Source: Aureococcus anophagefferens (taxonomy: Eukaryota; Sar; Pelagophyceae; Pelagomonadales; Pelagomonadaceae). From it: a stretch of DNA of 64,000 bases. A model generated the notes under the pieces. That model saw nothing but the letters and a program-made list of their open reading frames with translations. It was not told the origin of the DNA and did no database searches. Shown here piece after piece: positions 33,241 to 46,142 of the stretch. Position 1 is the stretch's first letter. Every line of letters begins with the position of its first letter. The DNA is taken from NCBI RefSeq assembly GCF_000186865.1, contig NW_008705584.1, forward strand, positions 355,209-419,208, written 5' to 3'. The position numbers and the translations under genes are program-made.

Positions 33241-33848
33241 CGCTGACAGAAACGGATTCTAACCTAGCACTTTAACCTACTGCACAGGTCTTGACTTTTG
33301 ACGATGTAAAAACTCGGCCTTAGGATCGACATGAATACCAAACCCCACTCTAACGCGAGACCATGTCGATCCTAGCTATTCGATTTATTTCTGGTTTGCT
33401 CTGGCACAACTTTTGGCAGCTGCCGTTGCAGCTGTGCGTTCAAGTTGCACGTGCGGGCTGTTGCGGGCACGCCCCGGTCCGTGGTGCTTGTGCGATACTT
33501 TCTGCTGCTTTTCAAAGTTCGTGTTGATTGGTGGTGATTTCGCGCGGTAGTGCTGCCCGAGGTAGCACACTGAGCTTCCCCCCTCACCCACTGTGCCCAT
33601 CCTGCTTCTACGGACCGTACCTTAACGTCAGCTTGATGTACGGGACTTAGATTCTCTACAACCACTTAGCTCAATTGGAGCCCACCCCCCCTTCGAGGGC
33701 CCTTCGAGGGAGGAGTTTACCTTGCTTCCTTCCTTTAGCCTCAGGCTAGTGGGAGATACGAAAGGCCAAGTGGACGGAAACAACCGTGACGGATTGTCGC
33801 CGTGCTGTTTGTATCCTACGTCAAGCATCAGTTCTGTCCGCTACATTC
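33241..33848. other. Spacer upstream of O-GlcNAc transferase
   Basis: Includes dispersed repeat copy 33700-33780 (matches 6666-6740), ending 68 bp before the O-GlcNAc transferase ATG. No core promoter element identified. Confidence 0.5.
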
Positions 33849-36800
33849 ATGAAGCCGGCGCGTGACGCGACCTGCGATGGGGAGGAGCTCCTGGTACGCG
33901 ATCTGCGCCACGAGGTTTATGTGCAGTACGACCGTGGCATGTATTCAGAAGCGCTTAGAATCGCTGAGGAGATATACACCATCGATGCTGTAAGTACTCG
34001 CTTATTTAGATGTGCACATCTGTTGACCTACCAGCACAGGCGCGCGTGGACAATTTGCTTCTTTTGGGCGCAATCAACTTTCAGCTTCGCAACTTTTCGG
34101 AATCCATCTTCTACAATCAACAGGTGCGTCAGCAGGTCTGGGTCTTGAAATAAATTAGCTGGCTGACACAGGCAATCCGCATTGAGCCACAGATGGCCGA
34201 GGCTTACTCAAATCTGGCAAACGCGCTCAAAGAACTTGGTGATGTTCGGGGCGCGATGCAGTGGAACCAGCGTCTCTGTGTCTAATGGTTGTTACTAGGA
34301 GCACAAAGGTTTTATCTCAAAGCAATCAAGTGCAAACCAAGATTTGGCGATGCGTATAATAATCTAGCATCGGCACACATGCATCTCGGACAGACTAATG
34401 ATGCCATTGAAACCTTCCAAATGGGTCTCGTCATAGACCCTGGACTAGTCGATGCACACTGTAATCTTGGGAATCTATTCAAGGCACAAGGCAAACTTGC
34501 AGCAGCACGCAGGTGTTACCTAGAGGCGATTCGTCTAAACCCTGGTTTCGCCATCGCTTGGTCGAATCTCGCAGGGATATTCAAGGACGAGGGCCAACTA
34601 TCAACTGCCATTGCGTACTACCGCGAGGCCATAAGACTCTGCCCACCCTTTGCTGACGTGTACAGCAACCTTGGTTCCGCAATGCAGGAGCAGGGAAATT
34701 TCGTCGAGGCAAGACAGTGCTATCAAACCGCAATAAGACTCAGGCCTGACTTTGCGATTGCACATGGCAACCTTGGCAGCTGCCTTTTGGCATCCAATGA
34801 TGCAAAAGGCGCGGTCCGTGCCTTGCGACATGCAGTACAACTCGAGCCCAATTTCCCAGATGCATACAACAACCTTGGTAATGCGCTCCGTAGTCTTGCC
34901 CAGCCTCCCATGTCGCCCCAGTTTAGCAGCGGCCTGGTCGATGCGACTTCGGTGGGAATGCATGACAATGCTAGTACCATTGAGATGCAACGAGAAACGT
35001 TTATGCGCGAAGCAATTTCATGCTATCGCACAGCTCTTCACTTGAAACCGGACCACCCACACGCATATAGTAACCTCGGCAATGCGATGCGAGACCGTGG
35101 CCTCGTGCGTGAGGCAATCCATTGCAATGTCACAGCTGCGCGACTAATGCCCCATTTCGCACCGGCTCATGCAAATCTTGGATCGCTCCTGCGTGAACAG
35201 GGCCAGCTTGATCAAGCTCTTGCCCACTACCACCAGGCTATTGCCTTGGATCCTGACTTTGCTGAAGCATACACGAATCTAGGCAATGCGTATCGGGAAC
35301 TTTGCCAGCTTGCAACTGTGCCAGTTCTTCCTACTTCCCTGCCTGATTACACTTGGGTTCAGGTTAGACGACGCAATTAAATGTTATACAACAGCTCTCA
35401 AGATTGCGCCTGGTCTCGCAGAAGCTCACGCAGCGCTGGCAGCAGTCGTGCTTCAGTGCTTCTTATTTAGGCTATGCCAACCGACGTGCCGTCATGCCTG
35501 CAGCGTAGGTTCATGGTGACGGAGGAAATTATGAAGACGCAATTATGTGTTACGAGCGAGCGCTTGCTCTCAGACCACACTTTCCCGACGCCTTCGCTGG
35601 ATTATTGCAAGCAAAAGACTTCGTGTGCGACTGGACCTCACGCGCTCATCATCTTCAATGTCTTGCCTCACTCCTTGAGGCACAATTAGTGGCAGATGGT
35701 TATGATGATTCTCTTCTTGACAACGGAAAAAGCATGACCTCAACGTTGGATGACGCACAACCAGGCTGTGAAGACTCTGGCTCCTTTCGTTTAGTTTCGT
35801 GCATGTCACCGGTATTCCATGGACATCTGCCGTGTGTCCAGCCCTTAGATGCTCTTTCGTTGACAACAATAGTTGCACCAAGAGATGCACAGCGTATTGC
35901 AAGGCGGTATGCCGCGCGTGCACGGGCCAATCTCGCGCTGTCAACATGCGGTCACTTCCACCACCATCACCATGCTTCATCTTCAGCTACCAGTGGACGT
36001 GAGAAGAGCCGTCTTCACATTGGCTACCTTAGCGCAAATTTTGGTAATCACGCAATCGGTCATCTCCTAGGACCTCTCCTGAAGTATCACGACAGATCAC
36101 GCTTCTTCGTTACTTGCTACTCGCTGACTCCATCAGATGGAAGCTCATTGCGTTCGAACCTCGAGCATGGTGTCGAGGGTTCCATCAAAGATCTCAGCTC
36201 GTTCTCTTCTAGCGACGCCGCAAGACTGATTCATGCTGATGGTGTCCATATCCTCGCGCACCTCGATGGTCACACCGCAAATGCACGCAACGAAATTCTT
36301 GCATTACGCCCCGCACCCATTCAAGTCGGCTTCATCCTTGGTTTCCCTGGAACTTTTGGTGCAGATTATATTGATTATCTTGTCCTGGACCGCATTGTTC
36401 TTGGTCCCCTTGAGCCAGCGAGAAAAGCTGGGACATCACACGATATCGACGAGTGTGCGCTCATCCTACCCAATTCATGTATACTTAACTGTCACGCTCT
36501 GGAATATGATGACCTTTTTGAGAATCCAGGCGCCCGGCCAGGCCGTTCAAAGTACGGTCTTCCTGAGGATGCATTTATTTTCGCGTATTTTGGGCAACTC
36601 AACAAGGTGGACCCTATAGCTTACGGGGTATGGATGAGCATTCTCAAGCGTGTTCCAAACTCCATACTCTTGTTGATAAAGAGTCCAGAAAGCGCCGTGG
36701 TTCATTTGAAGAAGGCGGCACGTGATCTTCAAGTTCACGAACAGCGTCTGATCTTTATGGACTCTGCTCCCAAACGCGAACACATTCTTCGTGGTGTCCT

Positions 36801-37179
36801 TGCTGACCTTCTCCTAGACACTCCTGCTTGTAATGCCTTTGATGCTACAATGGACGCTTTATGGACTGGCACACCAGTGATCACCCTCCTCGGAAACTCC
36901 ATTGCCACACGCGCCTCAGCTAGTTTGTGCACGGCGGTCGGGTGTCCAGATCTTGTTACTTCAACCCTTGATGAATACGAGGACCTCGCTGTTTCTCTCG
37001 CTCTCGATGCTGACAAGTACTGGCTCTTCCGTCAAAAGCTCGAGCATGCTCGCAGAGGACCAGTATACGCACCATTATATGACTGCAAGGCTACACTCAA
37101 ACATCTCGAAGCTGGCTTCGAGGCGATTTGGGGTAAAGTCATAGATCATCAGCCTCCTGGAGACATCATTATATCCTAG
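33849..37179 (+). CDS. OGT: O-GlcNAc transferase (TPR-GT41, OGT/SPY family)
   Basis: Nucleocytoplasmic enzyme adding GlcNAc (or fucose in SPY-type members) to Ser/Thr. Exons 33849-33989, 34040-34123, 34172-34260, 34309-35312, 35368-35444, 35509-37179; 1,021 residues, close to human OGT (1,046). TPRs span residues about 10-480, starting with the diagnostic NLLLLGAINFQLRNFSESIF and ending GGNYEDAIMCYERALAL. The GT41 domain follows: RLHIGYLSANFGNHAIGHL (catalytic-lobe histidine), IQVGFILGFPGTFGADYIDY, FAYFGQLNKVDPIAYGVW (UDP-binding lysine in LNKVDP), APKREHILRGVLADLLLDT and MDALWTGTPVITL. A His-rich insert (HFHHHHHASSS) precedes the catalytic domain. The fourth intron (about 35313-35367) cannot be closed with GT-AG. 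Introns are 48-64 nt. Confidence 0.95.
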
Positions 37180-38901
37180 CTTACAAAACAAAGACCAAGA
37201 GGCACTCCGCGTGTAACAAAGGCCATGGCGGCATTGTTTTAGCCCCATAAAGTGCATTGAGCTGACCGCAAGGTCCAGACACGCTGCGATGACCTTCCAA
37301 GAATTGATGGCTTCGCAAACTAGGAGAACAACACACTCTAAGGGTGCGCCCAGTGAGCCGCCCATAGTTTGATTTTCGCTTGAATGTGCACATGAGGCTC
37401 GCTTGAATGTATACTCGAGTCCAGTGGTTATATCGGGCTTGTTTATTAGCTTGATATACGAGGACATGGCATCCTCCTTCTTCTTTCTTGTGCATGTTAG
37501 CTAGTGACCGGGGACTCCTCGGTGGCTGTAGAGAGCCCGGAAAGTTATTTACCTTGGTTAACGTCACCGTCGCTGTTATTGCAAAGAATGCAGACTTGCC
37601 TTACTGCAAATCTCTCCCTCTCTTTGTTTCCCAATGACTATACTACAGTACAGTACGCTACTCGGCTACTATCCTACTACCTTCACATTAATACAATACT
37701 TACCCTAGTCAGGCTTTTCTCCCTTGGCACCTACTAACTCGAGGAGGGTATGGTGCGGAATGCTTTCCCCAAGAAACAGAAGCGTGCCTCTAGCCCGGCT
37801 GTGAGACAAACGCAGGTCTTTTCGGAGCGGCATGGCGTAAAAGCCAGTAAGTACTAGCGCGATAGTAAACTCAGGGGCAGGGGGGCAGCCTAGTGGGGCT
37901 GCCCAGGCCTCCTTGAGCTTGCGTATCATGATGGCGGCTATAAGCTCCTCGCGAGTAGCAGAACCAGTGCCTCTTGTTGTGGGAGGTGGGGCACTTCCAG
38001 GCCTTAGAGGGCCTTTTAGTTCTCTTCTGACTCTGTCTCTCCCTCTCTCTCCCTCTCAACAGGAATAGTAGTCGCTGCCAGCCTGAGTGTTTCTTTTCAA
38101 GTTGCCCGGCCTGTCAAGGGAATTCGCTAGGGAACTAGCTAGGTTACCAACAAGAGAAGAAGAAAAGTAGGGAGATACCAAGGTACAATATCCATAAGAA
38201 ATAGCCAATAACTAGGAGAGCAGCGAGCCACTAAGCTATAGCAATTCCTCCACAGGCCCGTCTCTTGAGAATGCATTATGGTCTGCTTTTCGTTGCTTAT
38301 CCGCAGTCATTACTCTGTCGTAGTAAAGACTAGGAGCATTCGCTCCAGGTATGAAACGCTGTCTTGTCTTGCCAGATCTGCCTTTTCCTCTGCCAAGCTC
38401 GAGCACAACAAGCCGAGCGGCTAGAAAGACTGGCCTTAGAGGAAGAGTTAAAGTCAGGCGTAACACCTTCGCAATCTGGGACTCGGATGCCTGATGAGGA
38501 AACCGTGAAGTGCAGGGCACTGCGGCCCATTCCGCCCGGGGCGAGTTTTGGGGGACTCGGCGGCCAAAACTAGGCGCCAGCGGATCCGGAGCGGAGCCCG
38601 GAGAGCGCCCGGTTTCAATGACCCCCCTCGTTTAGGTCTTGTGCACCACAGAGATAGAAGACCGCGGTGCCACAAGGACCGTATCGGCCTGCAAAAACCA
38701 CACATGCAGCTGGATGCGGCGGTCAGACTACCAGCGTGAAGCTAGCCTGGCTATGCAGTCTATGTAGGGCGTGGGCATGGGGCAGGGAGGCGCACGTCGG
38801 AGCTGGATGCGGCCGGCAGACTATCAGGGTCCCGCAATCAGCATGACTAACTCTTGGCTGTATCTGAGGCATCGTTACCGGCACAGTGGTCCCACACAAA
38901 C
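37180..38901. other. Spacer with one dispersed repeat
   Basis: 37861-37906 is a copy of the gatagtaaactc / cagcctagtggggctgccc repeat. A ct-rich microsatellite (tctccctctctctccctctc) lies near 38036. Open frames (for example 37181-37567 minus, 38236-38520 minus) have no recognisable content. 3' ends of two convergent genes, OGT (+) and tyrosinase (-), fall here. Confidence 0.45.
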
Positions 38902-41900
38902 CTATGACAATGCCGGGGAAATCAAAGGGGACCTAAAAATAGATCGAGATAAACACCAAAAATGCTCGGAATTGAACGTATCGTAAACGTAGGGAAGGAC
39001 TGGGCTCCTTGGGTCAAACGCCTGATATAGTTCTTGATTTGAATAAAAGTGACCTGTGCCTTCGTTGAAAAGATCCGAGAACGGAAGAATGTCGTGATGG
39101 TCGTGCCCGTAGCATGAGTTGGTATTAACCCATGTGTGGTTGAAACCGTCGAATTTATCTGAAAGGCGCATGTACGCCCAAAGTCGGTCAAAAATAGGAT
39201 GGAGAGGCCAGAAGAGGGGATCATTTGCGGATGCGCCCGTTGCCTACGCATGCGCACAGAGAACACCTCAACACGCATGCGACTACACAAAAATATATTG
39301 CACTGTAGGTGACCATCGCCCCTAGCTTACCCGCATGGCATGCAAATTTGAGGTACCAGCCAAGGAAACGATCAAGCCCTTGATGGCCAATGGTCACCTC
39401 CCAAAAGTATTTGGTCGTGCCTGGCTGCTTTGTCTCTACTTCTGTAAAAAGTTTGTGGATGTAGCCTGACGCTCCTACATCCTCGAGAATTCCCCATTTC
39501 TCTTCCGGCGACAGCTTCGCAACCTGCAACGCCGGTCTCTAACACTCGCTCTATAGGGGACCACAAAGTTAATTGACACTGATCTCAACATGATCAAGAC
39601 TTGGACAGGAACATGAGCAGTTTGAAAAGGCAGTGTCTTCGCTACAGTAAAGAGGACACTTCATGAATTTTTTGTTCCACATTTTGTTCCAGATAGGCTT
39701 AGCCTTGCAGCCAATCTCGCCGAGAAGCTTCTGGTATTCGGATACGTAGGTATTGGCGAGATCTTGTGTGAGCATCAGGTCCGAATGATTTGCGCTGAGG
39801 CTCACAACTTCAGCTATTTCGTAGGCGCAGTCCCAGGAACCACCAAGGATGGCATGCAGGTCGCCATGCAGCTCGTCTTCCATACACTTGTGTAGATCTG
39901 GAAGATTCTCGGCTTTGAGACATCCGATCATTTCGGGACAACCGGGGAGGGGCATCGTGATAGGGAGGCCACAGAATGTATGAGCACGCGTGACAAAATG
40001 TGAAGGATCGTTATTGATCGTAGAGGTAACACGGCCATAAGAATTTCGCACTGGCCTTGAGAAATTAGTGGGCACAGGGACTTCCTGGAAGAAAGTCGAG
40101 GCCACGGTGTTGTCTGGACCGCCTGGATGAGCTGAGCCGAACCAGTCATTGGAGAAGACGGCGGCAGAATCCCAATCGGTGCCAAGTAAAGCTGCATCAA
40201 GAGTGTAATCCCAGTATGGCTGTGTTACTCTGGCGTCCACGGACTGCAGTGCCTGCTCGAGCTCCAAGGTGAAAGCGGCATGGGATGTGATGAAACTGAG
40301 GCCTCCGTGAAACGGAGAACACTCCTCAGTGTGAATGTGTTTGACTGCAAAATATTCCAGATTCGCAAACTTGCTTCCAAAGCGGCGGCGGCCCTCGTCG
40401 AGGGGCGTTGTGGACACAATGCGCATTGCCTCAAGGTAGCGATTCTTGTCATCGGATGTCACCGCTCGCATCTCCCGACGTACGTATTTACACATCAAAG
40501 TAGCTACGTATGTGTCTACGTCAGTAAGAGTGTCGACGGCAACTTGCCGGGAGTTTGGCAGCTCGATGGTGAGATCGTAGATCTGTGAGACATGTGTAAA
40601 GTTGAGGTCGACATCACAGCCGCGCTCAGACCGTGATATCAGGACCTGTGGCGCAATTTCAGGGGCTAGATCACTGAGCATACGGTGCTGTGCACGTGCG
40701 GGACTCGCATTGCCGCCTGCGCCTCGATTCACACGTCGAGTGTCTGTTCCTTGGAAGGTGACACTCCAAACTGGCGTGCGTGTATTGTCCAAGAGATGTC
40801 CGTCTCCATCACATGCGTCGCGAAACCGGATGGTTGTCGTCTTGTGTGGCTCAACAATGTAATCCCACGGGTAAAGCGAGGGCCCAGAGACGGTGGAGTA
40901 ACCCGAGGTTTGCACGTCCAAGGAGGCATCATAGCGCATCGCTGTCGAAACCACCTCCAGGGTGGATGAAGGTGACGGTGGGCTCGTTGGTACGAGGAGC
41001 TCCTTTCCAGAATAACGGATAATCCTTGTGTTTGCAGCGATAGAAGCAGCTGAGGAATCAATATCAATGATATTGTACAAGTCCCGTGTCCCAAAATCCG
41101 CGAAGTAGGTCGATGATGACTCCTCAGCAGCAGCAGCAAATGTCGCAGAAAACTCACCGGCGGTAAGGGCTTTGGTCAAGGTTGCTTGGACCTGCTCACT
41201 GAGAATCCCGCGCCAGTCATCTGTCGCTGGGTCTGCATTATCGTGGTGCACGACAATTTCCACAGTGAATGTCATCTTGACACGCGGACCGCTGATCGTC
41301 GATATGACCGTGTAGCACTCAGTTGAATACAAATTGAAATGGGATAGCATGGCTGAAACTGTTTCCCCAAACAATACTGTTTCTGTGTTACCCAGCTTGT
41401 CCATGGAGACGTTCTCCAGTACAAGAGATGATTCCACGAGAGCTACCTCAACAAGTGCTGTGTCTGCGTGCTCATAGGAGTAGTCATACGAGTAAGATAG
41501 CATCATCGCTTCCAACTCACCACCGTCGCCTATTTGTGATGGTGCGCGCGTTCGTGACCTGTGGCTACCAGTTTTCGTCTTTCCTGTGAATGGAGGGATG
41601 TCGTCGCCCTCATCGCCTCCGATGAAGTCGAAAGTTTCCCCGTACCTGTATGAGGCAGGCAACTGAGGTGGCACAGCCGGGCTCGTACTTCCTGACTCTG
41701 GCAGTTTACGAGTATGAGAGTGGGGACGATGAGTCCACAATCGCAGATTCCAAGTTTGGAATTGAACCTGCTGGTAAGGTGGCGGTGCTACCGTGTGCAC
41801 GAGCGTGCAACGAGATGAAACTCAGTGAGCCTTCCCCTCCGTTTAGGAGAAGCGCCACGGAACATACCAACAACAGTAAAGAACAGAAAATACGTATATG

Positions 41901-42086
41901 GGCGCCTAGTCTTCGTTCTCCGACGGCACGATCCAAACCGGCCGTGGGCGCTCCCAGCAATAGGTTGCCCTCTGCTTCGGGGGTCTCTCGGGGTGTCATC
42001 GAATCGACGCCGTCTCGGGTATTAAAAAAGGCTACGTATATGAGCGCCCGGTCTTCGTTTTCCGACGGCGCGAGAATCCAACCCAA
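38902..42086 (-). CDS. Tyrosinase-like dicopper oxidase with N-terminal membrane anchor
   Basis: Type-3 copper protein oxidising phenols. Main exon runs from about 41650 to 39578, then 39538-39331 and 39243-38902. CuA: HIHTEECSPFHGGLSFITSH; CuB: ELHGDLHAILGGSWD (HxxxH) plus, in the last exon, NDPLFWPLHPIFDRLW, the classic third-histidine motif. A Cys-rich segment (SEDTAFSNCSCSCPS) sits between. About 430 residues N-terminal to CuA are unassigned, with beta-rich, Ser/Thr-rich sequence. Upstream, 42086-41706 encodes a hydrophobic segment (IRIFCSLLLLVCSVALLL), a likely signal anchor that would make the protein secretory; its junction to the main exon near 41690 is not resolved. The last intron (39330-39244) has good GT-AG ends but leaves the frame one base out. 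Could be extracellular or vacuolar. Confidence 0.82.
41891..42084. repeat. Imperfect direct repeat at the 5' end of the tyrosinase gene
   Basis: 41891-41939 and 42033-42084 share tacgtatatg-gcgcc-ggtcttcgtt-tccgacggc, about 142 bp apart, on the presumed upstream/N-terminal side of the gene. Confidence 0.75.
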
Positions 42087-43091
42087 TCACGATGAGCTAC
42101 CCGAGTGTCAGCGAATCGACGACCGTATCCGCAGTGTCTTTTGAGATATACGTATACGTCATTCGTTGTAAAGTAGCTTTCTAGTCAAACAAGATAGTGA
42201 TTGGCATAAATGGTGAATTGAGTGAGCCTCTAAGGGCCCACCCAACTGCCCTAGTTCCAGCGCCGGATGCGAGTCCGGGCGCGGCCGGACGCCGACGCCG
42301 GACTTCCAGACGCAAAGTTCCGTAGGGGCCCCTCCCCTCGATAGACTCGGATGCGGAGGGGCCCCTCACCTCGATAGAAATCGTCGCTGCCCGGTGGGTT
42401 GTCCTCTGTATCCGGATAATCACTTGGGTCCGGAACATATGACTTCCTAGGCACGTCATGTGCCTTGGCTACTTTGTTTCTTTGCCGATCTATCTGCATG
42501 GGATCTGGGTCCTTAGTCGCCAGGCTCCTCGGTCACTAAAAGTGTGCAAGAGAAAGAAAAGAGAGGATACCGCTTTCGCGTATCCTCGTACAAAAGATAC
42601 AAGTGAGCAACTAAGCTGGCATATATCCACTGCATTGTGAACCTCAAGCTAATAGGAGAAGTATACCTTGAAGGGACAATCCCCGCTACACTGAAGTCTG
42701 GAGCAGCCACCTCAAAATTGCCTTTCTGACTCGCCTAAGCCCCACAACGCCGCGTTCTGGCGCCGGATAGTCAAGAGGCACAAGGGCGGTGCACACTGGA
42801 CACCCCTTGCCGCCGTCTGAAGGCAGTTCGGTGCTATGTTGAACTGCAACCCAAGTTCAAGTTGACCTCAACGTAGGTCAAATTTCGAGTTGCACTTCCG
42901 TGGCCACGGCCCTGCCTCGTCTCGAGGGCCTCGGCGGGGTGTCCTTTGGCTCTTTTCACCCACAAAATCGGGTTTGTGGGCGGCAAATAGCCGCATTTTG
43001 AGTCCAGGACCCCTATAGGCCTAGGGTCGAAAACTACTAGTAACCCTTCATACGTTCGCTACATGTATCAGCACGACCTTGGATCGGGGAG
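42087..43091. other. Spacer between divergent tyrosinase and Nup88
   Basis: Holds repeat copy 42521-42690 (pairs with 53411-53643) and a short segment around 42840-42895 with ttgcac / caacgtaggtcaaa motifs. Promoters of both flanking genes must lie here or just outside; none identified. Confidence 0.45.
42521..42690 (+). repeat. Dispersed repeat, copy 1 (possible LTR fragment)
   Basis: Nearly identical to 53411-53643 except that the latter has about 60 bp extra in the middle. Shared text includes cggtcactaaaagtgtgcaa, tatcctcgtacaaaagatac and gtataccttgaagggacaat. Confidence 0.8.
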
Positions 43092-45247
43092 ATGGTTGCG
43101 TTCCGATTCGAGTCGGTGGCTCAGGCTCAGGCGCCGCTGACGCCATTCTTGGTCGCAACGTCTGACTTTGGCGACTTGTTAGTGGTCACATGTGAAAATT
43201 CGTTTCTTTATGCTCATGATCATGATAAACTACAACATGTGCGCACCCCACCTGGGATGCTAGACTCCGTCACACTGAATTCCGTCCGATTTAACTCACC
43301 CGCAGATGCGGTGCTCATTGCTGGCGCCCACTTTTTATGCGTGGCACAAACCTGGGCCATCACATGTATTCAGATGCAAAAATCTGACACCAATCTAGGT
43401 CTTGCCACCGCCACGCGGACGTGATGGTGCATTTGACAATCTGAATTGGGATGCCTCGGTTTTTGTGGATGATGACAGCCGCCCCATGTTAGTGGATGCA
43501 ACTTTTCCACTGCATGTTGATGATCACATCTCTGCTCTTGACGCTGCCGGCGTCCTTCATTTCTGGAGCATTGCTAGCGGTGTAACAACAACATTCGCAA
43601 CAAAGATTTATGACGCTAAAGCGTTTTGTTTCGGCGCTGAACGGCAACGCACAGAGTCATTCACGTATTCACACGAGTCTTGGGCTCTAAATCATGGCAC
43701 AGGTTGGGGCAATTAGGTTTATTTATTGTCACAGAGAATCAGCTTGTTGCAGCATCCCTTGTCATGCCGCGACGATGTTCACCAAGTCAGACTTGCGCGG
43801 TTGGAAATATGCAGGGCGCCTGCGAAAAGGAAATATGCAATTACCCCGTGGGAGGTAGCAGAAATATCTCTTGGATCAAGACTGATATACAGCAACTCAA
43901 CAAAAGATCAATCTGCAGTAGATCTGCGACACTCGAATTGCGAGGGGGTACCCCTACCCAAGTCTGCGTGCGCGACGACGGGTTGCTTGCTGTTATTGTC
44001 ATCGCGACTCTTGGAGGCCATGTTGATGTCTTTGTTTCATGCTCTGCAGCGTCCTCACCAACGCCGCATCCGGTATCTCGCCAAGGCGCACTCGGTTTGC
44101 TCCACGTTGAGTCTCTTTTCATTACAGATTTAGCACATAAACAAAACCTGCGCCTTCAGCTTATGCGGGAGGAACTGTACTTTATCCACGAGACTGGAAT
44201 CGCCATAATCAACCTGCCGTGGGTTCCATTCCTGAAGGATCTAGTGGGCGCCAAGCTAGAATCACTTATCTCCAGGCACCCAAGTACTTGCCAACATGTG
44301 ATTTTTTCCTCCGACTCGCTCCGCACTGTCGTTGGTGCAGGCCTTCTTCAGAATTCCGCAGTTGGCTCATCTTCCCTTCTCTGCATCCGAGCTGTGTCGA
44401 ATCAGATGTTGAATCGTCTTTCACTCATCTAAGTGCCTCTCCCTTCCCTGCTCAGGCTGGTTTAACGACGGTTCTTGTTGCGCTATGGATTTGTCGAGCA
44501 GCCGCTATGCGCCTACGGAGCTTCGCGCCGCTATCCAACAAAGCAGTGCTCAAAACTTGCAACAGCTTACCGAGGAGCTCTTTAGAATATTCAGCCATGC
44601 TCGTATGATTATGGGCCGTCTCCCAGCACAAGTTCTTGGCAAACAAAAAAGCCTCGATAGTCTACAGAACGAACTCACTTTGATCACATTGACTTTGGAG
44701 ACAAACACAGTCCTCAAGGTCCACCACTGTACAAACATATCCACTGCTCTAGCTCAGGCTCTGGAATTGGTTAGTGGAACACAAAAACACCAGCTTGACT
44801 TCGTTAGTCACTTGCTGAAGGTATGAGCACGCAAAACGGTATTTCGCAGGGGGTATGGGCTGGGCGCACTCCTTCTGATTTGACCCACATTTCCTAGCCT
44901 TGTCCCCTTAGGCAACGGGTCACGCGTGCACCGGCATGAAGCATGCTGCCACTTCGGCTCTCACCCGCCAAAAGAAGCTGCGCAGTCGTGCTGCTATGCT
45001 TGTGGCTGTTGCTACAGAACTACGCCCACGCCTGTCTCGCGCTGAAAGTCACTACTTCAGTGAGCTCAGGGCCCTCGATGCTCAGGCAGTGCGTGCTAAA
45101 TCTCGTGTTCATGGCGAAGTCTGCCGTTGCGATGCGGCGTGTACCCACAGACTCGCCGAATTTACGCCCGTAATCGATGGGAGTGGCCTGTGCATCGCAA
45201 AAGAACTTCTCACTCGCCAGACCGAGATTTTTTGTGGTAAATTTTAG
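43092..45247 (+). CDS. NUP88: Nup88-like nucleoporin
   Basis: Cytoplasmic-face nuclear pore protein acting with Nup214 in export. Exons 43092-43340, 43399-43664, 43703-about 44400, about 44450-44820, 44912-45247; introns of 58, 38, about 50 and 91 nt, the third not resolved exactly. N-terminal half reads as a beta-propeller: VTLNSVRFNSPADAVLIAG, HFLCVLPPPRGRDG across the first splice, LGLFIVTENQLVAASLVMP and the Nup88-like YFIHETGIAIINLPWVPFL. The C-terminal third is coiled coil: NLQQLTEELFRIFSHAR and, last, LTRQKKLRSRAAMLVAVATE followed by RLSRAESHYFSELRALDAQ, matching the Nup88 tail pattern (..LSxAExxYFxEL..). Sequence similarity is modest; assignment rests on order and these blocks. Total about 640 residues. 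Confidence 0.75.
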
Positions 45248-46142
45248 CCGCGTTTTGCGTGAGGCTGGTGTATTCGGAAAACTACCAGAACGCAGGGGTG
45301 CCCGGGTGTGGCCAAGAGCGAAACCCGGCTCCTCCTGGTGCCTCGAATGGAGTAACCCGGAGTACAGTATGCCCCGTAGAAATGCGGACTATACTTTTGG
45401 GAGTACAGGGGAGTAGGGAGTACAGAACGAAGAGCAAGGTACTTAAGTCAAGAAGTCTAATTGGAGGCGCTGGGGTAGAATGCTGGCAGAACACGATCAC
45501 GAAACCGGAGATCGCCCGCAGATGCGCGTCATCGCGGAGCGTCGGACGACAGCAGGCTGCGTTTGAGAGTACTCGAGGCCGGATTATTTCCTGACTATCC
45601 TTCAACTTACCCTTCACAGTGGCCTGCTAGAGACACGCGCCCCGCGGACTCGTCCCAGGCTAGTCCCACGGGACCCACGACGCGGCGAGCTAGAGCTTCG
45701 CAGTCGTGGGCGGGGACTCCCGAGAGTAGGGGCGGACAATGAAGCTCGGACAGAAGATAGTTACCTCAAATTCCGCCTGGGGTCTCTCAGGCTGAAACGC
45801 CTGAGACGCGTAGGTCGACTTCCCGGCCGTGTACACCCAAGATTTTTGGCTCGATCGACGTGAGGTCGGGCCTCACGCAACATACAAAAGAAAACGCGGG
45901 TGTACACGGCGCGATTTTCAACATTTTCCAGCCTCGAAAATATGGGTTGACGAATCCCCATAGGAAAAAAACCGAGGCTTCGCGAAGCCACAACTTCACG
46001 AAATCCGGTTCGATTTCCACGAACCCAGGCGCTTTGATTATCAGTTAGATGCCCTCTATCCATCGCACCGGGCGGCGCCGCCAAATTCGACGATCTGCAA
46101 TCTGTCGATTTTCAGTGTCCCCCCCTACCAAGAGTTGGGCAC
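45248..46142. other. Spacer, nothing recognised
   Basis: Includes the Nup88 3' flank and the promoter region of the Rab gene. Both strands were scanned; short frames lack domain content. Confidence 0.4.

Noticed and set aside
37181..37567. 128-codon minus frame after OGT
   Set aside because: No domain and Cys/Ser/Arg-rich composition; probably 3' flank of OGT.
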